Positions 29,606 through 42,321 of a stretch of DNA of 64,000 nucleotides are shown one piece after another. This DNA is from Companilactobacillus bobalius (GTDB lineage Bacteria > Bacillota > Bacilli > Lactobacillales > Lactobacillaceae): NCBI RefSeq assembly GCF_009764355.1, contig NZ_LNUA01000032.1, positions 248,001 through 312,000 on the forward strand, read 5' to 3'. The notes under the pieces are model-generated. The model worked only from the letters and a program-made list of their open reading frames with translations, was not told the origin of the DNA and made no database searches. How positions within the stretch are numbered: the stretch's first letter is position 1; each line of letters starts with the position of its first letter. A program made the translations under genes and the position numbers.

Positions 29606-31108
29606 ATGGGGAAAAAAGCCAAAAAATGGCAAATGCCTTCCGCGTATACAATATTGTTTTTCCTAATAATTCTAGTGGCAATTTTGACTTGGATTATTCC
29701 TGCTGGAGAATACGCTACCACTAAGGCTGGCAATATTGTTGCAGGAACTTATAAGGCTCGTGCAAGTAGTCCGCAAGGTATTTGGGATGTTTTCTTAGCA
29801 CCAATTAATGGTATGGTCGGAACTTCGGAAACTGAGGGTTCCATTTCAGTATCGTTGTTCATCCTAGTTATTGGTGGCTTTTTAGGAGTAGTAAATAAGA
29901 CAAGAGCACTAGATGATGGAATTAGCGCCACCGTAAAAAAATACAGTGGTAAAGAAAAAGCCTTGATTCCAATTTTGCTGTTATTATTTGCTATTGTAAA
30001 AGCCAATTATGGAATGGGGCTAGAGGCATTTGCTTTTTATCCGATTTTAATTCCAGTCATGATTGGGGTTGGCTATGATTCGATCACAGCTATTTCGATT
30101 GCTTTAATTGGAACTCAGGTTGGATGCTTAGCTTCAACTGTTAATCCTTTTGCCACAGGAGTTGCATCACAGACTTTAGGTATTTCACCAGGTGATGGAT
30201 TAATCCAACGACTGATTTTATTAGTTATTGTGACGGTTATTAGTATTGTTTATGTAATGCGTTATGCCGATAAGATTAAAAAAGATCCATCACAGTCATA
30301 TGTTTTTGATCGTCGTCAAAAAGATCTAGAGGAATTTTCAATGCCTGAACGTAGTATTGATGATAAATTGTCATCACGTCAAAAGGCAGTTCTTTGGTTA
30401 TTTGGTTTAACATTCTTGATCATGATTGTCAGTTTGATTCCATGGTCAAGTTTGAATGAACATTGGACTTTCTTTGATAGTTTTACTAAGTGGCTAACTA
30501 ATATTCCTTTCTTGGGTGCTTTGATTGGTAAAGATCTAGCTCCATTAGGAACTTGGTACTTCACAGAAATTACGACATTGTTCTTTATGATGTCAGTTGT
30601 AGTAATGTTTGTTTTCCGTATGAAAGAATCAGAATTCATCGATGCCTTTTTAGGTGGAATGAACGATTTTCTAAGTGTTGCCATTATCGTAGCAGTGGCC
30701 CGTGGTATTCAAGTTGTTATGAACAATGGTTATATCACAGCTACAGTGTTACATGCTGGTGAGACTGGATTACAAAGTTTGTCAGCTGGTGTCTTTATTG
30801 TTTTAACTTATATATTCTACATACCAATGTCATTCTTGATTCCTTCAACGTCAGGTTTAGCTGCTGCTACAATGGGAATTATGGGTCCATTAGGTAAGTT
30901 CTCTGGTGTTGACGGCTCATTAGTCATTACTGCTTATCAAGCTGCTTCTGGATGGGTCAATTTGATTACACCAACTTCTGGAGTAGTTATGGGAGCCTTA
31001 GCCATTGGACACGTTGATATTATTAAATGGTTTAAGTACATGTGGAAACTGATGGCAATTCTATTTGTTGTCGTAGCAGTATTCCTAGTTATTTGCGCAA
31101 TAATTTAG
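29606..31108 (+). CDS. YfcC family (basic amino acid/C4-dicarboxylate-type) membrane transporter
   Basis: A 500-residue polytopic membrane protein of the YfcC/ArcD-like superfamily. Features are the basic N-terminus before the first helix, IIPAGEY after it, the conserved NPFATGVAS region, a central cytoplasmic loop and PLIPSTSGLAAATMGIMGPL-type helices in short blocks. ATG 29606 is preferred to 29600 by its spacing from AGGAGG. It is followed within 21 bases by an M20 dipeptidase, so a role in peptide or amino acid uptake is likely, but the substrate is not readable. Confidence 0.85.
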   Translation: MGKKAKKWQMPSAYTILFFLIILVAILTWIIPAGEYATTKAGNIVAGTYKARASSPQGIWDVFLAPINGMVGTSETEGSISVSLFILVIGGFLGVVNKTRALDDGISATVKKYSGKEKALIPILLLLFAIVKANYGMGLEAFAFYPILIPVMIGVGYDSITAISIALIGTQVGCLASTVNPFATGVASQTLGISPGDGLIQRLILLVIVTVISIVYVMRYADKIKKDPSQSYVFDRRQKDLEEFSMPERSIDDKLSSRQKAVLWLFGLTFLIMIVSLIPWSSLNEHWTFFDSFTKWLTNIPFLGALIGKDLAPLGTWYFTEITTLFFMMSVVVMFVFRMKESEFIDAFLGGMNDFLSVAIIVAVARGIQVVMNNGYITATVLHAGETGLQSLSAGVFIVLTYIFYIPMSFLIPSTSGLAAATMGIMGPLGKFSGVDGSLVITAYQAASGWVNLITPTSGVVMGALAIGHVDIIKWFKYMWKLMAILFVVVAVFLVICAII

Positions 31109-31129
31109 TAATTGAGGGGGAAATTAGTA

Positions 31130-32467
31130 ATGGAAAAATTTATTACAGACGAAATTCAATCAGAGGCAATTGCTGACTTGGCTAAAATTGTCAGTGTACC
31201 TTCATATAATGAACCAGCACAACCAAAGGCACCATTTGGAAAAGGTCCTAAAAAGGCTTTGGATGAAGTGTTGGCTATCGTTGAAAAATTAGGCTTTAAG
31301 ACTTACGAAGATCATGAAGGATATTATGGATATGCTGATATCGGTGAGGGCGATGAGACCTTTGGTATTGTTGGTCATATGGATGAAGTTCCAGCTGGAA
31401 ACTTAGAGGCTTGGGATGTTGAACCTTATAAATTAACTCAAAAAGATGATAAATTGTATGGTCGTGGTACTCAGGATGATAAGGGACCTACAATGGCTGC
31501 AATTTATGCTATCAAGGCAATCCTTGATAAGGGATACAAATTTAATAAGAAAATCCGAGTAATTTTTGGAACCGATGAAGAGATTCTTTGGAGATGTTTG
31601 GCTGAATATAATAAAAAAGAAGATCCTATTGACTTAGGAATCGCTCCCGATGCTGAATTCCCATTAATTTATGCTGAAAAAGGTTTACAACAATCTTATT
31701 TAGTTGGACCAGGATCAGATGAATTGAACTTGGACTTAGAAAATGCTTTTAACGCTGTTCCCGGAAAGGCTGTTTATAGTGGTCCTAAACAAGCTGAAGT
31801 TTTAAAAGCCTTGCAAGAACATAACTTTGAAGCTGAAGAGCATGATGGTTCAATTGAGGTTCACGGTAAGTCAGTTCATGCCATGAATGCTCCCGAAGGA
31901 ACTAATGCTGTAGTTAGATTAGGAATTGCTTTGGCCGATGTTTTCCCAGATATCGCCGTATTGAAGTTCTTAAAAGCCTTTGGTGAAGCTGCAAATGGAA
32001 CCAATCTTTTAGGAGATATTTCTGATGATGTTTCTGGTAAGCTGACTTTCAATATCTCTAGTTTGAAGATCACACCTGAAGAATCAAGAATGCAAATTGA
32101 TTTGAGAATTCCTGTAAAAATTGAACATGATGAATTAATTCAAAAGATTTCTGATGCAGTTGCTAAATTTGATATGAAGTATGAAAACTTTGATTATGTT
32201 GCACCATTGTATGTTCCAACTGACAGTGAACTAGTTAAGACCTTGATGTCAACTTATCAAGATTTAACTGGCGATACTAAATCACAACCAGCTATTTCCG
32301 GTGGTGCTACATTTGCCAGAACAATGCACAATTGTGTAGCCTTTGGTGGAATGTTACCAACAACTCCGGATTTCATGCATCAGGCTAATGAAAATTGGAG
32401 TAAGGCTGACATGAAGAAAGCTATGGAAATTTTTGCAGAAGCAATTTATCGTTTGTGTGTTAAATAA
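31130..32467 (+). CDS. M20 family (Sapep/PepV-type) dipeptidase
   Basis: A 445-residue zinc metallopeptidase that splits dipeptides in the cytoplasm. Ligand motifs are VGHMDEVPAG, GRGTQDDKGP, GTDEE, APDAEFP and the late MHQANE. The lid domain carries VHGKSVHAMNAPEGTNA. The TDEEILWRC segment differs slightly from the usual EEIGWRC. ATG at 31130 has GAGGGGG ten bases upstream. It is the second gene of the operon with the YfcC-type transporter, suggesting linked peptide use. A second, more diverged M20 peptidase lies at 52704. Confidence 0.9.
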   Translation: MEKFITDEIQSEAIADLAKIVSVPSYNEPAQPKAPFGKGPKKALDEVLAIVEKLGFKTYEDHEGYYGYADIGEGDETFGIVGHMDEVPAGNLEAWDVEPYKLTQKDDKLYGRGTQDDKGPTMAAIYAIKAILDKGYKFNKKIRVIFGTDEEILWRCLAEYNKKEDPIDLGIAPDAEFPLIYAEKGLQQSYLVGPGSDELNLDLENAFNAVPGKAVYSGPKQAEVLKALQEHNFEAEEHDGSIEVHGKSVHAMNAPEGTNAVVRLGIALADVFPDIAVLKFLKAFGEAANGTNLLGDISDDVSGKLTFNISSLKITPEESRMQIDLRIPVKIEHDELIQKISDAVAKFDMKYENFDYVAPLYVPTDSELVKTLMSTYQDLTGDTKSQPAISGGATFARTMHNCVAFGGMLPTTPDFMHQANENWSKADMKKAMEIFAEAIYRLCVK

Positions 32468-32507
32468 GATTTTGCTTTAACTCGTTGTTAATAAAATAGA
32501 CATTTAC

Positions 32508-32551
32508 TGGATAAGCGTGTATACCGTGGATTCTAATAAATGTCTTTTTTT
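32508..32551 (+). terminator. Terminator after the M20 dipeptidase
   Basis: AGACATTTA pairs with TAAATGTCT across a 19-base loop, followed by seven T. Confidence 0.75.
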
Positions 32552-32657
32552 GTTTTCAGGACAAAAAATTTGTTTTATATGAAGAAATTAGGTAGCGTAA
32601 CATAAGAAGGCACGGATTATGAGAATGATCCTTTAGACATATTGAGGTGTAATAAAA

Positions 32658-33965
32658 ATGTTTGATTATAATACACGAGCAGCAAAATTTAAATTTCAAG
32701 GCGAAGTTATCGTACCGGGTGATAAGAGTATTGCGCATCGGGCGATTACTTTTGGTGCATTAGCAGACGGTGTTACACAGATTAGTAATTTTTCCTATTC
32801 AGATGATTTAGCCGTGACGACAAAGATTTTCAAGGAGCTTGGAGCTAAGATTCATACTGAGATGAGTAATAATGACATGATTATTAAAGGTGTCAGCCAT
32901 CAGTTCAAGCCGTTAGATCATCCATTGGATATTGATAATGTTGGAACCTTGGAAAGTCTTTTGCTAGGTGTTTTAACAACAAGTAATAATGAATATACAA
33001 TCAATGGCGGTGATTTTTTAAAGAAGCGTTCAATTGACAGATTAGTAGTGCTATTACAACAAATGGGTGCTAATTTTCAAAAGCTATCGGCTGATTATTT
33101 GCCAATAAAAATGCATGGTAGTGAAGAGTTAGAGGGAATTACTTATCAACAAGATATTTCCAGTGCTCAAATAAAAAGTGGATTGGTAATGGCAGGTATT
33201 TATGCTAAAACACCTACTACGATTATTCGAAAATTACCTACAAGGGACCATACAGAAGTTTTGGCTAATTATTTCGGTGCGGATGTTGATGCTAAACCAG
33301 ATATTATTACGATCAATCCTAAGCATACTCATTTGACTGGTCAAAGTTTAATGATACCGGGGGACTTTTCTTCAGCAGCACCATATATTGCAGGAGCCTT
33401 GTTGTCAAAGGGTAGTGAAATCAGACTGCCTAAAGTGGGATTAAATTCTACAAGGATTGGTTTATTGAATGTTGCTCAACAAATGGGTGCTAACATTATA
33501 TTGGAAAGCCACTCGATTAATAGTGTTGAACCTTATGGTGATCTAGTGATTAAGTCTAAAAAATTACATGGGACGACAGTTACCGCTAAACAGGTTCCAT
33601 TTATTGTTGATGAAATACCTTTGATTGCTTTGTTAGCTTCTCAGGCAGAAGGTCAGACAGTAATAGAAGGTGTTCACGATGTCCACTTACAATTGAGTGA
33701 TCGTATCAGAAATATGCGTGTTGAATTGGCTAAATTAGGAATAATTATGCAAGTAAACGATGATTCAATTGTGATAAACGGTGAACAATCAATTAAAGTT
33801 AAGGACGATGTAGATAGTCATAATGATCATCGGATAGCCATGATGCTTTGTGTGGCATCAATTCTTACGGAAACATCTTTTAAAATAAAAAACATCGAAT
33901 CAATCGATATTTCGTATCCTAATTTCTTAGCTGATTTTAAGAAAGTATTAGTTGCGTGTGATTAG
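32658..33965 (+). CDS. aroA: 3-phosphoshikimate 1-carboxyvinyltransferase (EPSP synthase), isolated gene
   Basis: A 435-residue EPSP synthase fold of normal length; the enzyme adds enolpyruvate to shikimate-3-phosphate for aromatic amino acids. PGDKSIAHRA, DISSAQIKSGL, TRDHTE and DHRIAM are present. Two canonical segments are altered: DIDNVGTLESLLLG stands where GNSGTTTRLL-type sequence is expected, and HDVHLQLSDRI where KESDRI is expected. Both contact substrates in known enzymes, so activity is doubtful. No other aro gene is adjacent. GAGGTG precedes the ATG. Confidence 0.85.
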   Translation: MFDYNTRAAKFKFQGEVIVPGDKSIAHRAITFGALADGVTQISNFSYSDDLAVTTKIFKELGAKIHTEMSNNDMIIKGVSHQFKPLDHPLDIDNVGTLESLLLGVLTTSNNEYTINGGDFLKKRSIDRLVVLLQQMGANFQKLSADYLPIKMHGSEELEGITYQQDISSAQIKSGLVMAGIYAKTPTTIIRKLPTRDHTEVLANYFGADVDAKPDIITINPKHTHLTGQSLMIPGDFSSAAPYIAGALLSKGSEIRLPKVGLNSTRIGLLNVAQQMGANIILESHSINSVEPYGDLVIKSKKLHGTTVTAKQVPFIVDEIPLIALLASQAEGQTVIEGVHDVHLQLSDRIRNMRVELAKLGIIMQVNDDSIVINGEQSIKVKDDVDSHNDHRIAMMLCVASILTETSFKIKNIESIDISYPNFLADFKKVLVACD

Positions 33966-34049
33966 TTTAGTTAGAAAGAGACTTCTTTTTTAGTAACTAG
34001 TGTCGTATGATTAGTGTAATTGAGATTTATGTAAGGGGTTACTTAATTA

Positions 34050-34871
34050 ATGATTAAATTTATTGGAACTGACCTAGATGGAACACTGTTGAATAGTTAC
34101 AGTAAAATTTCTGCCCAAAACGTGCAAGCTATTCGCGATGCGGTCAATTCCGGAATTGTGTTTGCAATTTGTTCGGGGAGAACTTTACATTCCGTTAATA
34201 AATTTTTTGAAAAAGATTTAAAAATACCAGGTTATCGTGTAGTTTTAAACGGGGCAGTCGTAGTTGACGCCAAGGGTAAAAGGATTGTTGATCAACCATT
34301 AGATCATGACGTGATTGCGGAAATTTTGAAACGTGCAGAATTTAGTAAGTTTAAGATTGTTTTGGATGGGCTTAATGATACTTATATCTATGATCCCAAT
34401 CGTCATTGGAATACATACTTTGAGGGGATGGGGCGGCATCATTTCAAGGCTCATTCTGTAAATGAGTTGATGAAGTTGAATGACCAGAAAGATTTAAACA
34501 TTTATAAGGTCTGTTTCAGCTGCCCACCTAAAAGGCTGCATGAATTACAAAAAAAACTAGAATCATTTACAGCTCTACCAATAACTATTAGTCGATCGGG
34601 TAGTGATTATTTTGAAATTAATGGGCAAGATGTAACAAAATTGTCGGCTTTGCAACATATTTCAGAGTATGAAACAATTCCCATGACTAGTTTTATGTGT
34701 TTTGGTGATTATGGGAATGATCTGGATATGATTAAAGAAGCAGGTTATGGTGTAGCTATGGCTAATGCAATTGATAAAGTGAAGGATGTAGCATGGAATG
34801 TTACTGATACTAATAATCAAGACGGTGTAGCAACCATGATTAGGCGAGTTTTAAATAAAGAATTTAATTAA
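34050..34871 (+). CDS. Cof-type HAD family phosphatase
   Basis: A 273-residue HAD IIB sugar-phosphatase-like protein. Motif I is TDLDGTLLNS near residue 7, motif II CSGR, motif III a Lys in the DVTKLSALQ region and motif IV GDYGNDLDM. It is more distant from the other three Cof-type genes in the window than they are from each other. It stands alone with a strong terminator behind it. GGGG precedes the ATG. Intact. Confidence 0.88.
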   Translation: MIKFIGTDLDGTLLNSYSKISAQNVQAIRDAVNSGIVFAICSGRTLHSVNKFFEKDLKIPGYRVVLNGAVVVDAKGKRIVDQPLDHDVIAEILKRAEFSKFKIVLDGLNDTYIYDPNRHWNTYFEGMGRHHFKAHSVNELMKLNDQKDLNIYKVCFSCPPKRLHELQKKLESFTALPITISRSGSDYFEINGQDVTKLSALQHISEYETIPMTSFMCFGDYGNDLDMIKEAGYGVAMANAIDKVKDVAWNVTDTNNQDGVATMIRRVLNKEFN

Positions 34872-34926
34872 TAGCAGTGGTTATTCGAGAAAAATATTTC
34901 TCAAGTAGTCACTGTTTTATTTTTTA
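34872..34926 (+). terminator. Terminator after the HAD gene
   Basis: AGCAGTG and GAGAAA arms pair with TTTCTC and CACTGTT in one long imperfect stem followed by a T-rich run. Confidence 0.75.
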
Positions 34927-35045
34927 AAAGATTGATTATTTGGCGTTCTATAAATGATTTGAGAGTATTTTTATAAATTCAAGATGTTTTTTGATAAAAA
35001 CATCTTGATAAATGTTGAAACTAGTTATACAATCTAATTGTTCTA

Positions 35046-35059
35046 TGAAAGCGTTTTAA
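35046..35059 (+). promoter_or_regulatory. cre candidate upstream of the beta-glucoside PTS locus
   Basis: TGAAAGCGTTTTAA matches the cre consensus at 13 of 14 positions, about 55 bases before the EIIB gene. A second AAACGTTTTAA half lies just downstream. Confidence 0.5.
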
Positions 35060-35114
35060 GTAAACGTTTTAAATAAAAAACAAATAAATATTATATTCAA
35101 AGGGGTATTTTATT

Positions 35115-35423
35115 ATGGCTGAAAAAACAATTATGCTTTGCTGTGCTGCAGGTATGTCAACAAGTTTACTAGTATCAAAGATGCAAAAAGCTGCTGAAAG
35201 TGACGGCGTTGATGCTGAAATCTTCGCTACTGCCGCTGCTGATGCTGATGCAAAACTAGAAGAAAAACATCCTGATGTTTTAATGCTTGGACCTCAAGTT
35301 AGATATCTAGAAGGTCAATTCAAAGAGAAGTTGACAATTCCTGTTGAAGTTATCAACATGCAAGATTACGGAATGATGAACGGTGAAAAGGTTCTAAGAG
35401 AAGCTTTAAGCTTAATCAAATAA
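35115..35423 (+). CDS. PTS system, Lac/cellobiose family EIIB component
   Basis: A 102-residue cytoplasmic phosphocarrier. The phosphorylation site is Cys10 in the CAAGMSTSLLV motif, and GPQVRYLE and PVEVINMQDYGMM are typical of cellobiose-type EIIB. It takes phosphate from the EIIA encoded next and gives it to sugar bound by EIIC (39857). A hairpin separates it from EIIA, and a cre-like site lies upstream, fitting CcpA control. Intact. Confidence 0.92.
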   Translation: MAEKTIMLCCAAGMSTSLLVSKMQKAAESDGVDAEIFATAAADADAKLEEKHPDVLMLGPQVRYLEGQFKEKLTIPVEVINMQDYGMMNGEKVLREALSLIK

Positions 35424-35443
35424 TCATTCATTTATAAAACACA

Positions 35444-35478
35444 CAAAAAGGGCGCATGTTAGCACCCTTTTCGTTTTT
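35444..35478 (+). terminator. Terminator-like hairpin between EIIB and EIIA
   Basis: AAAAGGG-CGC pairs with GC-CCCTTTT with one mismatch and is followed by CGTTTTTT; it may lower expression of downstream genes relative to EIIB. Confidence 0.55.
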
Positions 35479-35538
35479 TAAAGATAAAGTAAGCGCTTAA
35501 TAAAAATATAAAATTAGATTAATGAGGAGAACAGAATA

Positions 35539-35874
35539 ATGGCAGAAGAACAACATGATGAACAATTACAAACAGTTATGGGACTAATTATTAATGGAGG
35601 AAATGCTAAGAGTTCATCTTTTGAAGCTATCAATGCTGCTAAAAAAGGTCACTTTACAGTTGCTGACCAAAAATTGAAGGAAGCTGACAAGTTCTTAGTT
35701 GACGCTCACAATTCTCAAACAGATATGCTAACTAAAGAAGCTAATGGTGATCACGCTAAAGTTACTTTGCTAATGGTACATTCACAAGATCATATTATGA
35801 ATGCTATTACATTTAGAGACTTAGCCGGAGAAATTGTTGATCTATATAAGAAACTTGCTAAAGAAGGAGAATAA
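35539..35874 (+). CDS. PTS system, Lac/cellobiose family EIIA component
   Basis: A 111-residue helical phosphocarrier. The phospho-His is His81 in LLMVHSQDHIMNA, and the GLIINGGNAKSSSFEAI start is typical of EIIA-Lac. It receives phosphate from HPr and passes it to EIIB. GAGGAGA precedes the ATG. It is followed after six bases by the first GH1 gene. Intact. Confidence 0.92.
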   Translation: MAEEQHDEQLQTVMGLIINGGNAKSSSFEAINAAKKGHFTVADQKLKEADKFLVDAHNSQTDMLTKEANGDHAKVTLLMVHSQDHIMNAITFRDLAGEIVDLYKKLAKEGE

Positions 35875-35880
35875 TCTTAA

Positions 35881-38801
<2,921 letters not shown>

Positions 38802-38810
38802 ATCTAACAA

Positions 38811-38853
38811 AAAAGCTGAGACAACGACTAAATCACTTGTCTCGGCTTTTTTT
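38811..38853 (+). terminator. Terminator after GH1 copy 2
   Basis: AAAAGCTGAGACA pairs with TGTCTCGGCTTTT (one G-U) and is followed by a T run. Confidence 0.9.
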
Positions 38854-38941
38854 ATCGCTAGAAAATGTAACTTGTTACATGTATACTGAAACTAGTTTAG
38901 TAAAAATGATATATACCAATAAAAAGGAGGGTGAAAAAAAC

Positions 38942-39715
38942 ATGTTTCCTTATCAGAAAGTTCATGAGTTGAATCGATTAGAATTAATCGTTTATAAGTA
39001 CATCATCGGGCATACCAGATAGCTAAATCCAATGTCTATTCGAGACATGGCTAATGCCGCACATGTTTCAACGACAACCATTTTGAGATTTCTCAAGAAA
39101 ATGGATTACAGTGGCTTTTCAGAGTTCAAATTTGCCTTAAAGCAAAGCTTGAAACAGCCCTCTAAAGCACAGCAGGATCCCAGCATGGAACCAATCAAGA
39201 ACTTTTTCCAATTAGTTGCCGATGAAGAACCATTTGATAACAAAATTGAACAAGCTGCCGATATGATTAACGCTGCTGACCTGGTTCTGTTCTTTGGAGT
39301 AGGCAACAGTGGGCGCATTGCTCAATATGGAGCTAGTATTTTATCTAGTTATGGTATTTATTCATTACCGATCATTGATCCGTTCCAACCGGAACCGTTC
39401 TCCAATCGTGATTTCAGCAAGACTTTATTAGTTTTAGTATCTATTTCTGGTGAGACTGATGAAGTATTGTAACAAGCTCGTTATTATAAAATCAGGGATA
39501 CCTAATAAAAACAGATTATAAGGAATACCTGTTTAAAAATAAATCAAAAAAATCAGGTTGCACTGACGTATGATACGCCTTCACGTATAATAAGAAACAT
39601 CAATGTTACGACCCAAGTGCCTATTGTTTATACCTTAGAACAAATTTCTAATTGTGCTTACCATAAGATGGTAGACCAAGTAGATAATAGATTTTCGGAA
39701 CATGTCATAGATTAG
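38942..39715 (+). pseudogene. RpiR family transcriptional regulator (HTH + SIS domain), interrupted
   Basis: A 257-codon frame. The N-terminal HTH (SIRDMANAAHVSTTTILRFLKKM) and the sugar-phosphate-binding SIS domain (FFGVGNSGRIAQYGASIL, SISGETDEV) are clear. A TAG at 39020-39022 splits the HTH, and 39467-39600 has TAA and TAATAA stops in degraded sequence before the conserved tail (NVTTQVPIVYTLEQI) resumes in frame. RpiR regulators usually sense the phosphorylated sugar of their locus, here the beta-glucoside PTS. AGGAGGGTG precedes the ATG. Confidence 0.85.
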
Positions 39716-39729
39716 TGACATGTTTTTTA
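39698..39729 (+). terminator. Terminator after the RpiR gene
   Basis: AACATGTCA pairs with TGACATGTT around TAGATTAG, followed by a T run; the stem overlaps the stop codon. Confidence 0.8.
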
Positions 39730-39856
39730 GATTAAAACATATTATTTTACTTATAAAAACATATACATTTTGATGAAAAGGTTTACAATAGTATTTGTAA
39801 GCGGATAACAGTGTTTCTGCTTAGTAACAAATTTTATTTTTGAGGGGGTTTTGCTC

Positions 39857-41158
39857 ATGGCTGAAAAGAAAAAAAACAGTTTTATCACCGACAAGGTTAT
39901 TCCTCAGTTTGGCTGATAATGGTCAATTGGAAATTTGATTGCATTGGCAAGTAATATGACATTAGCTGTTCCTATGATCATCATTGGATCAGTCTTCATG
40001 ATTATCGCACAATTTCCAATTCAAGCCTATTTGGACTTTATGGCTAGTGTCTTTGGTAAGAATTGGGCAACCGTTTTACAATATCCAACTAACGCATCGT
40101 TCCATATTATGGGTCTGATTGCTGTTATTGGCATTTCTTATAATTTGGCAAAGAGTTATAAGGTTGATCCAATCTCTGCTTCAATCGTTTCAATGGGTGC
40201 TTTCGTACTTACTATTCCTTTGAAGACAGATAAAGCTGGCGCATTGTGGATTCCATTGACACAATTTGATTCAGCTGGTTTATTTACAGCTATTATTGTT
40301 GGTTTATTCATTACCGACTTTTATGTATGGATGGTTCACAAGAACTGGACAATTAAGATGCCTGATACAGTTCCACCTGCAGTAAGTAACTCATTTGCTG
40401 CTTTGTTCCCAGGTTTCATTGTTTTGGCTCTTGTTTGGGTAATTCGTTTAGGTGTTGAAGCAACACCAATGCAAAGTATTCCAAATATCATCTCATTCTT
40501 CTTGGCAACACCACTAAGTCACTTGAGTAACACATTACCTGGTGCTCTAGTAGCTGAATTCCTAATTTCCTTCCTATGGATCTTCGGTATTCACGGTGCT
40601 AACGTTGTTTCTGGTGTTATGATGCCTATCTGGTTAACAGCTTTGAACCAAAACCACGCAGCTTTCACTGCTGGTAAAGCTCTACCAAATATTGTTACAA
40701 CATCATTCTTCGATAACTTCGTTCACATGGGTGGTTCTGGTGCCACAATTGGTTTGGCTATGTTGTTAGCCTTCGCCGCAAAGAGTAAGGAACTTAAGAC
40801 TTTAGGTAAGTTGGTTGCTGGACCTGCTTTGTTCAATATTAACGAACCTATTCTCTTCGGTCTACCAATTGTTATGAACTACAAGATGTTAGTTCCATTT
40901 ATTGTTACACCTTTGATTAACGTAACAACAACATATATTGGTATGGCTACTAACTTGGTTGCAAGACCAATGGGTGTTTACATTCCTTGGACAACTCCAC
41001 CAATCCTATCAGGATTCATTGCAACTGGACATATTTCTGGTTCTGTAATGCAAATTATCAATATCGTTCTTGATACTTTGATGTACTTCTACTTCTTCAA
41101 GTCAATGGATAAAGAAAAGTTGGCTGAAGAATTAGATCCAAAGAACGCTGAAGCTTAA
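39857..41158 (+). pseudogene. PTS system, Lac/cellobiose family EIIC permease, two in-frame stops near the start
   Basis: A 433-codon membrane permease. After MAEKKKNSFITDKVIPQFG come TGA and TAA (39914-39919), then about ten poorly matching codons, after which the normal sequence (MTLAVPMIIIGSVF onward) is open to the end. Conserved features are the NINEPILFGLPI motif, IKMPDTVPPAVSNSF and the C-terminal IPWTTPPILSGF. Together with EIIB and EIIA this would complete one beta-glucoside transporter. GAGGGGG lies upstream of the ATG. Confidence 0.88.
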
Positions 41159-41182
41159 TATTAATTTTTTGGAGGTTTCGTT

Positions 41183-42268
41183 TTGAGAATACTTGGATTG
41201 TCACTATATCCTGAACATTCAACCCTAGAGGAAGATAAAAAATATCTCGATACAGCTAGTAAACTAGGTTATTCAAGAATATTTGCTTCATTATTAGAGT
41301 TGGGTGATGACAAGGATAAGACTATCAATCGTTTCAAAGAAACGATTGCTTATGGAAATGAGCTTGGTTTCGTTACGATTGTAGATATGAATCCTAGATT
41401 GTTTAAGGAATTGAACATCAGTTACGATGACTTATCATTTTTCCCTTTGCCATTGAAATATGCTGATTTATCTTCGTTAACAATGTTTGGTATGGAAGAG
41501 GCTAAAATGACACGGGATCCTTATGTTGTGAAAAGATAAATAAATATGAGTTCTGGTACTCATTACTTGGACAATATCATTTCATATCATCCAGATAAAA
41601 ACAACTTACTAGGTTGTCATAATTTCTATCCTCAAAGATATACTGGTTTGGGGGAAGTTTTCTTCATTAGCAGGATAAATTTTTAATATTGAGGGAGCAT
41701 CCATTCTGCTGCCTTTGTAAGTTCACATCAAGCAACCTTTGGACCATGTAAAGCCAAAGATGGTTTACCAACTTTGGAAGATGATCGTGATTTACCAATC
41801 GCTACTCAAGTTAAACATTTATTGCTAAGTGGTGTAGTTGATGATGTGATTATCGGTAACACTTATGCATCTGATGAAGAATTAGAGGAAGCTTCAAAAG
41901 CTTTCTATGCACCATATCCAGTTTTGAAAGTGGATTTTTCTCAAAATGCTACTGAATTAGAAAAAGAGGTTATCTTGAAGTCTACTCACGTCTATCGTGG
42001 CGATGCATCAGATTACTTGTTACGTAGTACTATGACTAGAGTGCATTATCGTGATCGTGACTTTCCTGCTCATGATACCGATGATATTAAACGGGGATAC
42101 ATCATTATTGTTAATGAAAAATATGGACAATATAAATAATGCTTTTTTACAATTATTCAAATATTTAAGAATGATGGACGACGTAATGTTATTGGTCATT
42201 TGAATTCTGATGAGGCTTTTCTGTTGAAATACATAGAGCCTTGGAGTAGTTTTAAGTTAACTGAATAA
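41183..42268 (+). pseudogene. MupG/DUF871 family protein, interrupted
   Basis: A 361-codon frame of the DUF871 family, a TIM barrel plus C-terminal domain; the S. aureus member MupG cleaves MurNAc-6-phosphate-GlcNAc. Start TTG 41183 follows GGAGG. The barrel start (ILGLSLYPEHS) and later parts (SGTHYLDNIISYHP, LLGCHNFYPQRYTGL, SHQATFGPCKAKDGLPTLEDDR) are preserved. TAA at 41537 and stops at about 41684-41690 and 42137 lie in short bad stretches; the tail to 42268 is in the same frame. Its place after EIIC suggests a disaccharide-phosphate hydrolase role in the locus. Confidence 0.8.
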
Positions 42269-42321
42269 GACAAAGAAATACTATTCTCGGATGAATAGTA
42301 TTTTTTTATAGGGAGAAAATT

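Noticed and set aside
39795..39809. cre-like TGTAAGCGGATAAC upstream of EIIC
   Set aside because: It fails the consensus at three positions including the terminal CA, so support is too weak.
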